Origin: Lepidonotus clava | Taxonomy: Eukaryota; Annelida; Polychaeta; Phyllodocida; Polynoidae | Assembly (NCBI GenBank): GCA_936440205.1 | Contig: OW387135.1 | Coordinates: 23,972,792 to 24,036,791, forward strand | Length of the DNA stretch: 64,000 nt | Direction: 5' to 3' | In this document: in pieces, positions 24,020-35,960 of the stretch | Layout of the letters: every line of letters starts with the position of its first letter | Numbering within the stretch: position 1 is the first letter of the stretch | Position numbers and translations under genes: made by a program | Notes under the pieces: model-generated | Databases searched by the model: none | Told to the model about the DNA's origin: nothing | The model's input: only the letters and a program-made list of their open reading frames with translations

Positions 24020-27000
24020 TCATTTCTTTAAGTGTCGTTGGGAGGACCTCGTTGGAAGGTCGTCCCCTTTGGATGCACTACCACGGCGAATGGCTGCAGA
24101 GTTCATCGCTCCACCGGGCATCATACCCATGTGCTGCACAGCATTGGCAGACATGCGTGCTTGGTCCCTCTGTTCACCGCCCATGTTGGGCGGTGCGCCA
24201 CGGTGCAGGCGCATACTGACTCGGCGATCACGTTCTGCTCGAGAGATTGGCCGCGGTGATGTTGCTGCAATAGAAAATAAATCATAAGATTATTGGAATG
24301 TTGTAATTTTCTAGATTGTGTTTGACTTTGAGGCTTGACTTTCTGTGTATCTAGAGGACCAAAATTTGGGTAATCCTCCCGGAGAAGGCGGGAGCTCAGT
24401 GGACAAATACCCATGTTTCTGTTAATGGTTCTTTTTTTTTTTTTTTTTCATAATATAAACCCATCTGAACACTTAACAATTCTTATACTCGAGTAAAAAG
24501 TATTGTTTCTGTTTACAAGAGAAAGACAATTTGAAAACTTTTAATACAACATCAAGTTGTAAATCAGCAAAATATGGCCAAAAACGACGCTCAGTTTTTC
24601 ATATACATTGGGAATTTAGAAAATCAGATTGTCCTCTTTACATTAACGCACAGTGAGACGTGCTTTTGTCTAAGATTGACTGAGGTTTTCTGACGAGCTG
24701 AGTAAATCACTCAGGTAACGGATTTCAAGAAGACATGATCTTGTTTAATTTGTTTCTACTAAAACGTGTATCAATTTTCTGATTTGGTTTCAACCTACCT
24801 CCATAGTCTATGCCTGTAGCTCCTCCGGGGGCGTGGTCGGTCCCTCGTATCCTGCCCCCGCCTGTGGCGTGTAGGCCTCTCGTGGTCGAGCTGTGGATGG
24901 GTTGCCGGTCTCGCGATGCGCCATGGTCGGGTTCTTCACCGCTGCGGCTGCCTCCCTGTAACAATCCGTTTGAAACTCCCTGGTGAAGGGTAATTTCGTA
25001 ATCAATACATCCTTCTCAAGAAAAATGTTACATGATATTGATGCAAGACTCAATCAGGATTGTAAAGCATTCGGGATGACTTAATGGGTATCTGCTTATT
25101 GCATACTGCTTTTCGTAAGTTAAACGATTACTAACTGAATATCTTTTTCAAATTAGGTTTTAAATAATGTTTATATAGATAGAACCGGGCGATATGCTCT
25201 TGGCAGAGACCGCATTGAAGTTGTTTTTGGAAACTTACTCAAATTGCTTCTCTATCAGATCAGTAGAGAAATTCATGTATACATAGCATCGAATGATTAG
25301 GAATACATGAACCAGTTAAACAAACATACAATTCTAACAGTATTAACCATTAAAATTTGTGAACTTCTATGGTCCAATAACTTAGGTCAATATACTCCAG
25401 CTGTTTCTAATTTTATTGTTGTCTTTAGCATATACAGGGTACCAACCGAAAGTCCATTTTCAAATTCCCTGTGTTTTCACTGAGATTTCCCTGTCCCGCG
25501 GCAATTTTTCCCTGTGTCATATCCAGCAAATTTTTCCAATTTAAAAGCCTCTGCGTGCAGAAAAAATTTGGACAACCCAACAACAAAATGTTAAATCTCT
25601 AATATCTGGAGAATCAGGAATTTTAGGACCTGGCCAAATGAAATTCCCTGTGTTTTGGCAAAATTTCCAAATTCCCTGTGTTTTCCCTGTCAGGGAATTT
25701 TTTTTGCCATTTTCCCTGTTTTCCCTGTTTTCCCTGTGTGGTTGGTACCCTGCATATAAGGCTGCATACTTATTTAGGATTTAGAACGAAAATGATAACA
25801 AAAAGCTACTCACGAATTTCAACATGTTCCAGTCGAAAACGTAGTCATATGTGAAACCTTGTCTATGGAAGAGGTTTCGGAATAGTTGACGTAAGTAGGA
25901 GTAGTCTGGTTTGTCATCAAACCGTAATGATCTGCAGATGTTCAGGTAGGTAGCAAATTCGGCTGGAAATTGTAAAGAATGAATTTCATTATTGTATAAA
26001 TTGACACTGAATAATTTCATCTAATTTCATTCACCACCTTTGAATGTCTAAATAAATTTCAAAGTCTACACCAAGCCGTCGTTGAGCTGGATGTTCTCCA
26101 CAATATTTTATTTTATTATTATCTAACTTCATTGTTTTATTAGTCATTTCTTGTGAGTATGGGGAGATTTAGGCGATGATTTTACTAGTACAGTGGTCCT
26201 CAGACATGGTGAGACCAGAAAAAAAGAAAGAAATGAAATTCAGTTTTCTCTTCTAAAGCAAGTTGAATTATAAGTTGAAATTGATTATCTGGATAAAGAA
26301 ATCTGGATAACACTCTCAGTCATTATTTTCAAATTATTCTATCCCTGCTAAGGGCCTTATGTGGTGAGGGAAGAACCCTGTTTGCTGGGAGAACAGACAA
26401 AGTTCTAATTCATACCTGGGAATCCTTTGCAGAGTTCCTCGATCGGTGTTGACATCTTTTTCTCACTGATGCGCTCGTATTTTTGCCTTTTGGTAGCAGC
26501 CTTTAGGCCCTGCCATGGCAAACTTCCTCGAAGGAAATACATGAATACATAGCCGAGTGACTCCATGTCGTCCCTTCGACTTTGTTCTGTTAAGGATACA
26601 AGGAAAATTATATAATATAGAAATTAATTAAATACGCCAGAAAGGTAAAAGGACAATACTGGAAAAGATTTATTTTTACGTTTACAGATGAGACCCAAAT
26701 TGTCAACCTGCTGAAATTGTAAGATTTGTGTTATATACCCTGTATCAGACGAACTCATTCCCTTATCTCCAGAATTCATTTTTATACTTATTAGTTATTT
26801 CTAATTGGTGTTCTTGTTGAAACTATTTCATAGTCATATGTAACGAATGACATTTAGATAAGATTGAAATCAGTAGTTATATTAGTCATTACTTACCTAT
26901 TCCTAAATGTGTGTTTATACTAGCATATCTGGCTGTTCCTGTGAGGTTTTTGTTTTCTCGGTAGGGGATGTGTTGATGTGTTCTGGCATCACGGAACTTC

Positions 27001-30000
27001 TTTGCAAGGCCAAAGTCGATTATATATACTAGGTTGCCTTTTTTGCCCAAACCCATGAGGAAGTTGTCGGGTTTCACATCTCGGTGGATGAAATGCTTTG
27101 AATGGATGTACTCTATCCGGCTGATCTGAAATATACAATGAAAGGGGACATGAATCAGTTATGAAATAGGGAGATTCTAGAAAATGAAATGGAGTTTGAC
27201 CTTTAGAAACGAGTGTGGTGTGTTGTGAATCTCATTATGATTCGTTTGGAAATAAAAACTTTTAATAGCAGATAAGAAAAACAACAAACTGATAGAACAC
27301 AAGGAAAATTATGTCTTAGAAAGAAATTAGTTGTTTCCAATGGTTTAAAGACACATTTGTCAGTCTTCTATTACCGGATTAGAAAGTACACACGGTAAAT
27401 GTTATGAGGAATTTGCGATTCATATTTGTATACAAATGAATAAAGATCCTACAAAACCTACAACATTTCCAGGGATCTTTAAGATCCAGTGTAGCGGTGA
27501 TTTACTTCAAGTTCTTCAACATTAAGCTACAGCTAATGTGAAATACTTATATAGACAGGAAATAAAAACTATTTTCTAACATCTTGCATTTGACACAAAT
27601 TATGTATAGTGAAAAAGCTTACCAGCTGATCTGCGAGGAGTAGAACAGTTTTGAGGCTGTATTTGCGAGAACAGAAGTTGAAGAGATCTTCCAGGCTCGG
27701 GCCAAGTAGCTCCATGACCATGACGTTGTAGTCGCCCTCTGCGCCGCACCATTTGATGATTGGGATGCCCACTGAAAGGAAGATACTGCAGCTCATACCT
27801 GGTAGTCTAGCTTTAACAAACAGGATTCTTAGTGGTTTCTGAGTTTTCGTTTACGACACTTCAAGATCATTTTAAGACATTTTGGACCTATATTTGGGAC
27901 ATTTTGAACCAGTCGACAACATATAACTATTCTAAGATTGAAAATAGGCGAGTTCAAACTTATATGACATTTCCAGGGTTGCCCCGGATCCAAGGACTCC
28001 TCCCAGATTTCAAACCACATGGAAATGTCATCTAGAATCTCAATACTTATTTGGGACAGACTCCTATAAACTCGTGGACCACTATTGACTAATGAAATAA
28101 AATGTAGAAACATCCTCACGTAGATAAAACCCATCCCACTTTACATCACAATTCAAGGTTAACTCTTTGTTTGCAGGATAACTTTCGAAATGCAGTCAAA
28201 ACAAATCATGACACAGAGTACTTGTTGAGATATCATAATGCAGACAAATTGGCCTAATTTGCAAAGATGTTATACTTAAGCGACACTAGATGAAATTAAA
28301 TACGTCAGCCTTCCTTTCAACATTTTTGATCTTGGGAGTCCGGATTTAGGTAAAGGATGCATAAGCTCCTTCCTCATGGGGGAAGGGTTTATCAAATCAA
28401 AATAAATAAAATTACTCACCACCTCCTTGCATCATTTTGTAGATCTTGCTTTCGATGTGCAGCTGCGGATGCTTTGTTTTGATACATTCTAGTTTTATTG
28501 CAACTTCTTCCCCATTCGTGATGTCTGTGCCTGAAAGGTCAAGATAAACAAGTCAATATTTTTGTCAATAACTAATTCTGTTTGCCATTGAATAAAAGGA
28601 ACTCATACCGTTCAGCTCTGAATAGCACCCTATCCAAGCTTCATTTAATGTAAGTACCCCCTTGTACACGTTCAGTATTGCCACCAGGATTTCGGTTTGA
28701 TGATGATCAACCAATAAAGATTAAACCTGCAAAACCATATCCTTTACACCACCATGGTGATGGTGCTATGAAGGGAAGTGTTCTACACAATGAAACGGGT
28801 CTCTCCAACGAGAAAAACTTACTATGGAATAGGGAAAGAATGGAATCCTAAAGAAAGAATAGGTTACACCAACATTGGAACAAGAAACTGGTGAACGTCG
28901 TAGTAACAGACTGGGATGTGTGTAGGGAGGTTTGGGCATGGGGAGCAAGTGGAGGAAGTCGCAATAATTGACCAGGACCGTGTATATAGCGACAGGCTTA
29001 GCGGATTTCCGTCAAAAGATTGAAAACTGGCCTTTCTGTAATTGTATGTTACAATTCCTTTATGAAAATGCATACATTTATACATGTATTGTTTTAAACT
29101 TAACCATTTAAGATGTTCATGTCGGTAACAGCTTGATCATCTAAATACATGAGTACCGTAAAACCCCTAATTTAAGCCCAGGGCTCACGAAATCCAGCGT
29201 CCTGGGTGTCCTGTCCACCCCCCTAAGGGTCTAGGACACCCTGACATGAGCCTCCGGTGTCCTGTGGACACCCTAGAAATCACACATCAATATCAAGGTT
29301 GAAGCAATTGGACACCCTGGTTTTATGTTAAGGACACCTGCGAGTCACAGTCTGGGTGTCCTGAGGACACCTTGCCAACTTAAAATTTCGTGAGCCCTGA
29401 AGCCGCACCCTAATTTAAGCCGCACCCTTACTTTTGGGTTCGTCTATGGGTATTTTTTCATGCAAAATGTTTATGAATACTATTGGGTTCAAGCTTGTGT
29501 AAACCCCTAATTTAAGCCGCACCCTTAAATTGGGGGCCTAACTTACTCCTATTTCTGAAACTAACCCTTATTTAAGCCGCGGCTTAAATTAGGTGTTTTA
29601 CGGTAGCCTTTATTGAAAGGGAGAGTACAGTAACTAAGAGTTACTAGTGAGTGAGTGATGGATGTTTTACGACATACCGACAGCCAAGGTTATTTTCATG
29701 GTGAAACTGAGTTGTGACAAATTCTGTCTCTGGTGATTGGATCTACGAGATGAAGGTGACAGGACGGGCAAACAGAAGGAGATCAAAACCTGGAAATCAT
29801 TTTTGCTGTACCTCATCCCTTAGTGAACTGAAACACCAAATGGGAATCAAACCCAATGAACCACTTGGTCAGTGCTTGGTCCCCCCTATCGTTGCCTTTT
29901 ACGATCAGCAGGGGCGACTGGGTGCCTATATTCTTCCCAGGAGCAGAAGCTCCACCCCGGTACCCTCACGGTGTCTAAAGAGTTATTAAGACGGGCGTGC

Positions 30001-32957
30001 AACAGTATTTCAAATTCATTCGATATCAGTGTCCGAAATTAGGTGCACCCTGCATCCGAGATGCATGATTCTGAGGCCGGGTGCATGATTGTCAAATGTA
30101 TGCACCCTGGTCATGTATTGCACCATTTTAGCTTTTTATAGTAATGTACACACCAAAATATTTCCGGGTGTATACTTTCAGGACCTCTGCACCTGGTGGG
30201 TGCACAAAACAAAACCTTAGTTTTGGACACTGGACATCAGGCCTCGACAGGGAGAGTGCCTGTAGGACTATGAGCACCCTTTTCAGCCTCCTGGGCCACA
30301 AGTTTACATGTTTGTTTGTTTGTGGGATTAGTTTAACGTCCGGCCAACCCTTCAGGGTTCTTTTACCAGACTGCACAAGGTAAAGCCTTTCAGCTAGTTT
30401 TACGCCACAGGGGCGGTGAACGAATCTATGAAATGAGGTGCCTATTTGTAGCAGTGGGACCCAATACCCTCTTTATAGTGCTGCCACACTGAGATATCAT
30501 GTCATAGGCCCACACAATACCCCACCCAGTCACATTATACTGACACCAGGCTGACCAGTTATGTTTCGTGGTTCTTACTTACAAGTTTACACGATCGGTA
30601 CTTTGGGGCTAAGGGGATTCTCTCAAGTTAAACGTGATTAATTATCTGCAGAGATGCTACTACAGAAAGAAGAAAGTTGGGGATGCCTTTCCCATTTTTG
30701 TTTTGGAAAAATATTGGAGATAAATAAATTTCAAGAATAGAGTCTCTTATTTACAAATTACACCTGGATTATCTTAGTACTATGACAATAAAATGTTAAG
30801 TGATATGAGTATGAGAGAGAACCCATGCTGTCCGAAATCACCAAACTGTAGTAAATCAAACAGAAGTAGAAAAGGTAATATTTGGCGACTCAAGAACACA
30901 ACAAATGCTTTGAAAAACCCAAAAATTAACATAGTACTGCTTGGAAATGCTTGGGTAGCCTCGGCCGGGTAGCCTCCCTAGTTCTGGTGCTGAAGTCCAG
31001 GCCCTTGAATTTGGAAAGCGGAACCCCAATGGACTGTCACCGGATGAAATTCCATGGTAAAATATCAGCGCCCATATTTTCTCAAGTTGTTAGCTTATAG
31101 ATCTTGTGCAGATGTGGTCACGTGACCACATTTGGTGATCACCACGCAGTGATAATACCACATGGCTTTGAAATTAAAATAAATTCAATATCTAAAATCC
31201 TAAGGGATGAGGATTTTTGACTATGATTGAAGGCTTTTGTTTAGATTAATGTAGCACAAATATTTGTTCTTAATTCAGCAGGGTCGAAAATTAACGTCAG
31301 CCCTAGGCTGACATTTCCTGATCAGGGCTGACAATTTTGACAAAAAAATAGCAAAGTATCAGCCCAGATGGCTGACAGCTTTAAAGAAAAAGAAAAAAAC
31401 AGAACATCTGCAGGTAGATTAACAAGACGCACTCGATCATCTTTGATTTCATTTCTCCTATCCTATTCTCACAGACAAGATGTTCCTCTTAACAAAGTTG
31501 GAAATTAACCTCACATTGTAAGCTGATGATTTTTTTTTTTTAAATCAGGGCTGACGATATTTTTGAGAAACTCCTAATAAAATCAAGCGGGCTGGCTGAA
31601 AATTTTATTAGGCAAAAACAGCAAAATACTACTGTCAGACCAAATGGCTCGTAATTTAGGATAAACTTTATTTCATACCTAAGCCTGCTATACCCTAAGT
31701 CCCCAGCCCTAGCACAGATATGGATTCAATGTAGCATATGGATTACAGTCGTCGCTAGGCTAAGCAAGACTCGGACATTCATACTGTGTAATTTATATAT
31801 ATAAAGCTCAATCACTGGATTGGATCCGGGTATGGATCGACTTTGGCAAATTGGACACACCTTGATCATTCATTTTGAAGATTGCAGGCAATGTTATGTC
31901 AATGAATCCTTTGCTAAAGGTGATGGGAGGCAGAGTCAGGGGTGATTCATCTGCTGCTCTTACTAAGCTTACTCATCAAACATCTAGTTTATACGCAGAA
32001 TCCTGTGAATAGTCTTATGATCAACTATGTCAATCTATTATAATGTTTCTATGATAATGTAGTCTCCATTGGTGCATGTACTGAAAATGACAACTTCACT
32101 TCATGAAGTCATCATTCAGGACACAAGACTATTTTTGACAGCTTATCATAACGTTAAGGGAAAAAGAACACTTCCAGGAAGAAAGCCGTCTAACTTGTAC
32201 ATTATGATCATGATATCATTATTTTCCTTTGTGAATACCGTCCTCAAATTGTAGGATAAACACACTAATGCACTATTGGCAGGTAACTCAGTTATCTTAT
32301 TATAACAAAAGATTTTGGAAAATTATGACTATGACTAGTATGAGTAAGGATCCGGCCGGTTACCATAATCTCAGTTAGATTGTTTTGCCTAGACTTCAAG
32401 AGCTTCGTAAGGCTTGGACATGGAGTGCTATGATATTAATATCAATCACACTATCGATAGGCTGAATGATAACAAAATAAACAAATCAGGGGTAAAAATC
32501 TGGGAAATATTTCCTTGGGTAACTGGTTGGTTCTAAGACTGACAGTGTCCCCGACTCTTGACAGCTGAGTGGGTCGCTTAGTCAATACACAAACAGAAGG
32601 AACTGAATGACCACATAAAAAGCCCCTCTTCACAAAGGAAAACCAAGTCCAAACAATGCGATTTGTGAAAATTGTATAATTTCCACGGCTTTCTAAGTCG
32701 AGGAAGATTTTCCCATGCATTTACAGGCAGTAATTCCTACAATTTTAATTTGACAGTTCGGACAACTGTCAAGGCTAAATTCCAGTTGCGAACTGGACCC
32801 TTTCTGATGGTAACTGGGTGCTTGGCGACAATAATAATGAATAAAACTCTTGGCTTAAAACTAGGAAAAATAATCACTTACCAAAGTAGATATCGCCAAA
32901 TGAACCGCTTCCTATTTTCCGCCCAAGACGGTACTTATTCCCGACCCTGAGCTCCAT
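24020..32957 (-). CDS. CSNK1D: Casein kinase 1 delta/epsilon (doubletime-type Ser/Thr kinase), complete, 8 coding exons
   Basis: A CK1 kinase acting in circadian PER phosphorylation, Wnt and Hedgehog signalling. Exons, minus strand: 32882-32957, 28420-28530, 27623-27771, 26897-27125, 26416-26586, 25814-25962, 24799-24955, 24020-24264 (stop TGA); 1287 nt, 428 aa (human delta 415, epsilon 416). All introns are GT-AG and in phase. Visible: GSGSFG loop 16-21, VAIK Lys38, HRDVKPDN with Asp128, DFG Asp149, Arg178 in [10 protein letters not shown] (the hamster tau site), TKRQKY from 220. The tail 296-428 keeps SPRP and [10 protein letters not shown], the signature that separates delta/epsilon from alpha and gamma; the rest is Gly/Ser/Arg-rich. 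FRDAR replaces the human YRDAR and FLRGSLPW the human FNLGSLPW, as in insect doubletime. Invertebrates normally have one delta/epsilon gene, so the D symbol is a convenience. The ATG matches the family start [16 protein letters not shown]. Confidence 0.97.
25435..25752. mobile_element. MITE with perfect 13-bp inverted ends in CSNK1D/E intron 6
   Basis: CAGGGTACCAACC at 25435-25447 is exactly mirrored by GGTTGGTACCCTG at 25740-25752, with CATATA on both sides (25429-25434 and 25753-25758). The interior is built from many repeats of TTCCCTGTGTTTTCCCTG wording in both orientations. Non-coding, 318 bp. CAGGG-type ends suggest a hAT relative, though the visible target duplication is 6 bp rather than the usual 8. 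Confidence 0.85.
29154..29605. mobile_element. MITE with 25-bp inverted ends, split by a second MITE (CSNK1D/E intron 1)
   Basis: The left end TACCGTAAAACCCCTAATTT and right end AAATTAGGTGTTTTACGGTA are mirror images over about 25 bp with one mismatch. The interior repeats TAATTTAAGCCGCACCC. TA at both outer edges fits a Tc1/mariner-type target. The element at 29179-29399 sits inside it just after the left end; without that insert it is about 231 bp. A decayed inverted copy lies at 6843-7032. Confidence 0.85.
29179..29399. mobile_element. hAT-like MITE with 15-bp inverted ends, nested in another MITE
   Basis: CAGGGCTCACGAAAT opens it and ATTTCGTGAGCCCTG closes it, a perfect 15-bp inverted repeat; length 221 bp. 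AAGCC borders both ends and may be the target duplication. The interior has repeated GGGTGTCCTG and GGACACCCT strings. The older relative is at 13015-13244. Confidence 0.88.
29647..29977 (+). mobile_element. SINE of gastropod type, second copy
   Basis: Same family as 15295-15624: GTGAGTGAGTG opening, GTTTTACGACATACCGACA, GATGAAGGTGACAGG, CACTTGGTCAGTGCTTGG, CGATCAGCAGGGGCGACTGG. Flanked by AAGAGTTACTA (29636-29646) and AAGAGTTATTA (from 29978), an 11-bp target duplication with one mismatch. It lies in intron 1 of the casein kinase gene, sense strand opposite to the gene. Confidence 0.88.
30307..30570 (+). mobile_element. SINE-like repeat with GTTTGTTTG start and GTTTAACGTCC block
   Basis: It starts TTTGTTTGTTTGTGGGATTA, then GTTTAACGTCCGG, and ends in a block with CACCCAGTCACATTATACTG, continuing ACACCAGGCTGACCAG. 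I know this wording as a common dispersed repeat of marine molluscs. Ends are not sharp and I found no target duplication. In CSNK1D/E intron 1. Confidence 0.6.
31279..31640. mobile_element. Possible hAT-like fragment in CSNK1D/E intron 1
   Basis: The left edge CAGGGTCGAAAATTAACGTC resembles hAT non-autonomous ends, and ATCAGGGCTGAC recurs at about 31320 and 31545. I see no matching inverted right end, so it is a fragment or a false resemblance. Confidence 0.3.
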
Positions 32958-33067
32958 ACCTGTAAATAAACATTAGAAAATGTCAGATAAAATTCCGGGA
33001 TCCGATCGACCCACTAAACTGGACTATGAATGAATACACCAAAAGTTTAACAAGGGATATTTCCTAC

Positions 33068-33150
33068 CTGCGCGTCACCGATCTCCTTAATAATCACACA
33101 GAAGAAAGATAAAATGTTGCAGATTCAGAACATGTCCGTAAAATTCTTCC
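33068..33150 (-). other. Likely non-coding 5' exon of CSNK1D/E (start uncertain)
   Basis: A good 5' splice site GACGCGCAG|GTAGGAAA on the minus strand ends an exon at 33068. A good 3' site, TTTATTTACAG with a CTAAT branch-like motif, opens the ATG exon at 32959, only two bases upstream of the start codon. The two together predict a roughly 108-bp intron in the 5' UTR. The transcription start, taken loosely as about 33150, is not determined. Confidence 0.5.
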
Positions 33151-33302
33151 AAAAAACCTATGTGGGTTCAGATGACTTAGATTGTACATTAGTCTTCCAG
33201 ATCTCTCAATACAGCCATTATTTACTTCGGGTCAGCGGTTGCCGACGCTTCTACGCAAGCGCAGAACGCCCAAAACCCGGATGAGCGCAGTGCCCGTTCG
33301 AT

Positions 33303-33316
33303 CCACTAGATGGCGC
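33303..33316 (+). promoter_or_regulatory. CTCF-like site upstream of CSNK1D/E
   Basis: CCACTAGATGGCGC matches the published CTCF core CCASYAGRKGGCRS at all 14 positions. It lies in a GC-rich patch (33230-33340) about 235 bp upstream of the predicted 5' exon end, the expected promoter area. Binding is inference. Confidence 0.5.
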
Positions 33317-33509
33317 CAAAGGGTAAAGGTGTGGTACATTTTTTCTCACGAGATGTCATCAGTGTTCCCGCCTTCCCGCCACAAAGGGCCACAAAGACCA
33401 GGCCTCCCTGTGTGCGTGCATATTGAAGTTAATTATTAGGAAGGGTAATATTATTTATTATAATTGAATATTTTTAGAAAATAGAATATCCATTATGCAG
33501 GAAGTTCAT

Positions 33510-34018
33510 GTTTTACTATAGGTCTGCAGGGCAAGAAAGGACTGAAAAACTTGAAATTTCTGGTCCTTCTACCTGTCTTAAAAACATAGCGCTGTTAATA
33601 ACGTTATGATAAAAATAAAAGTGGTACATTTAGATTTGGTATATTTTTTTCTATCATTCAATACCAAAATTGTTTGTCAGGCATAATTATTTCAATAGAG
33701 AAATAGGAGTAGAATCTGACAAAGATGGCACAAGTTTTCCAAATATGAGCATCCTCCCATGTGACATTGCTAATGAATATATGATAATTAATGGGAACAA
33801 AGGGGAAAAAATATAAAATACGTTCAGATGATAAATGGCCACAAACGACAAGCAAAGTATGTTTAATAAATTCAAAAAGTCATCAATCATGGACTCCCCC
33901 ACCAGTAAACTTATGTGATTAATGAAAAATCTTACTACAAATCTTTGGAAAGTAGAACTCAAAATAGAACTTAAAAACAAAACCAGCCCTTTCTTGCCCT
34001 GCAGACCTATAGTAAAAC
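33510..34018. mobile_element. Element with about 32-bp terminal inverted repeats upstream of CSNK1D/E
   Basis: GTTTTACTATAGGTCTGCAG, then GGCAAGAAAGG, at 33510-33540 is mirrored at about 33986-34018 (CCTTTCTTGCCCTGCAGACC, continuing TATAGTAAAAC). The 509-bp interior is AT-rich, with minus-strand frames of 65 and 97 codons that show no transposase motif. A non-autonomous DNA element; superfamily not assigned because no target duplication is clear. Confidence 0.8.
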
Positions 34019-35960
34019 TATGACCTGAATCGTTTGTTGTAGAAACAGTCAGGTCTGGATCGGGGGGGGGGGGGGGACCGGGGGGCCTTAAAGGTCACAC
34101 GAAAAAAAGATTTCAAAATTCAGATAACCTCTTATACTAGTCTATTTTGGTCTAAATTAAAGTTGACAGTGTCTCGTGCGACCTGTGCACTCAAACAATA
34201 GCCTGAGGGGGGTCTATTTATAAGTGCGAAGCCAGTCTCACACTTTAAGTGCGAATTTGCAGGAGGCAAGCCTGAACACATGCTAGTGACGTCATGGGCG
34301 CCATAATACTCACCATTGTGACCAATGGAGAAAATGAAACTGCTTGGTATTCAAAATGTATAGTTCAGAGGTACATGATATTTTCAGAATGAGGTGTTAT
34401 ATGTGTGTGAAACCTCCCAGAATTTTTACTTAATTTTACAAGCCATAGTTTCAGACTTATGAATTTTCAAAGAGGACTCACATCCATTCACAATTTAGGG
34501 CTGATGGCTCCCGTGACGTCATGGGCCTTTGTTTACATGAGCTAGCATGGGAGGTACAGTTGACTAGTGCGAACAAGCAGTGCATTAAAATTTGGTCTAT
34601 TTCGATAATTACCTTAGATATAATGATTGATATCTTTTACACATTAATGATAATATAAGTGAAACATATTATAGTGCTTAAAATCATCTCTTCGCGTCTT
34701 CTTTAACAACCCTCCTCCCCTGTTAATCATGTTTTGGGGGCCTCCCCAGTACATTCATGTTTATGTCCCTCCCTCCCCCGGGTCCCCGCTTTCAATTTCT
34801 GGATCCACCCTGAAACATTTGAGAAATCGAAGATCATTCCTTGGCCCAAGCCATCAGAGTGATTCCCAATTTGAGGTAGTCTTTTTTTGCCACCACAACA
34901 CAAGTAATTTTTGTTTCGGATATCAACATGTATCCCCTACCGCAAATGTTAGAAGACATTGATATTCCACAGTTACACCAGACCGTCTTTTTGGTTTTAT
35001 CTTGAAAATAAAAATGAGAACATTCACCTTTAAGTTACTTTACTCCCGTGACAAAGCTGTTGTTGCTGAATTGTTTCTTTTGTTTTAGTTTTTTTTAGGG
35101 GGGATGACAAAGGAATTTGACATGAACATCAGGAAAACTAATATATTTATGTTTAATTAAAAAAAGAATTCAGCTACTGGGTGAATGATTTGTATGGGAA
35201 TCAGATTTCATTTTTATCCTACATTTCATGCATAATGAGAGTTCAAAGAATGCCTTACCAAAAGTGTGAGCCCACATATAGATCTCCATATATAACCAAT
35301 CGTGGGAATTGGTGACCTAAGCACCTGCTAAGGGCTGGGGGAAGTATCAATTTCTATTTGCAATCCTATCTTTCAAATGATGCAGACCATTTTAAAATAT
35401 TCCTCTTACAGGTCGAAACAGGGCACTTTGAAATCAGCTGCTTGTACGTACTGAAATATCTCAGTTCTACTTTTTGTGCTTCATTTCCATATCATATTCA
35501 TTATAACAAAATCATATTTAGTCAAAAATATAGTTTTTTTTACTGATTATCAGATGTATTCAAAATAAGACAACTTTTCATACAAATATACAATTCAAAT
35601 AAATAAACAATATAAACAAATATACAATTCAAATAAATATACAATTCAATATACAGTTTTTGATACTGGAAAGTAAAATACTTTTCCTAGAATATTTGAA
35701 AAAATACTCTATCCAATCTAAACATCCTTTTTTCTGTTCCCTTAGTAATGTGATGAATCTGTGGGTGGTTCATATGTGTCACGAGTCTAAAGACAAAGAA
35801 AAAATGTATGAATGATAGGTAAAATAATAGAATAACTGGTTTAATATCATATCATAATGTTTAAAAAAATGACGTGTCCATCTATGGCACAAATATCTTC
35901 TTATCAACACAAAACCCAAGCTATTTTGGTTCATACATGAAATCATATGAAAACTGGAAG
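34019..35960. other. Intergenic; CRE pair, G run, simple repeats
   Basis: No gene is seen. There is a G run at 34062-34076, two perfect CRE palindromes TGACGTCA at 34287-34294 and 34514-34521 (both continuing TGGGC), and an AT-rich tandem run of ACAAATATACAATTCAAATA wording at about 35580-35650. Frames of 62-77 codons show no motif. Confidence 0.5.
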
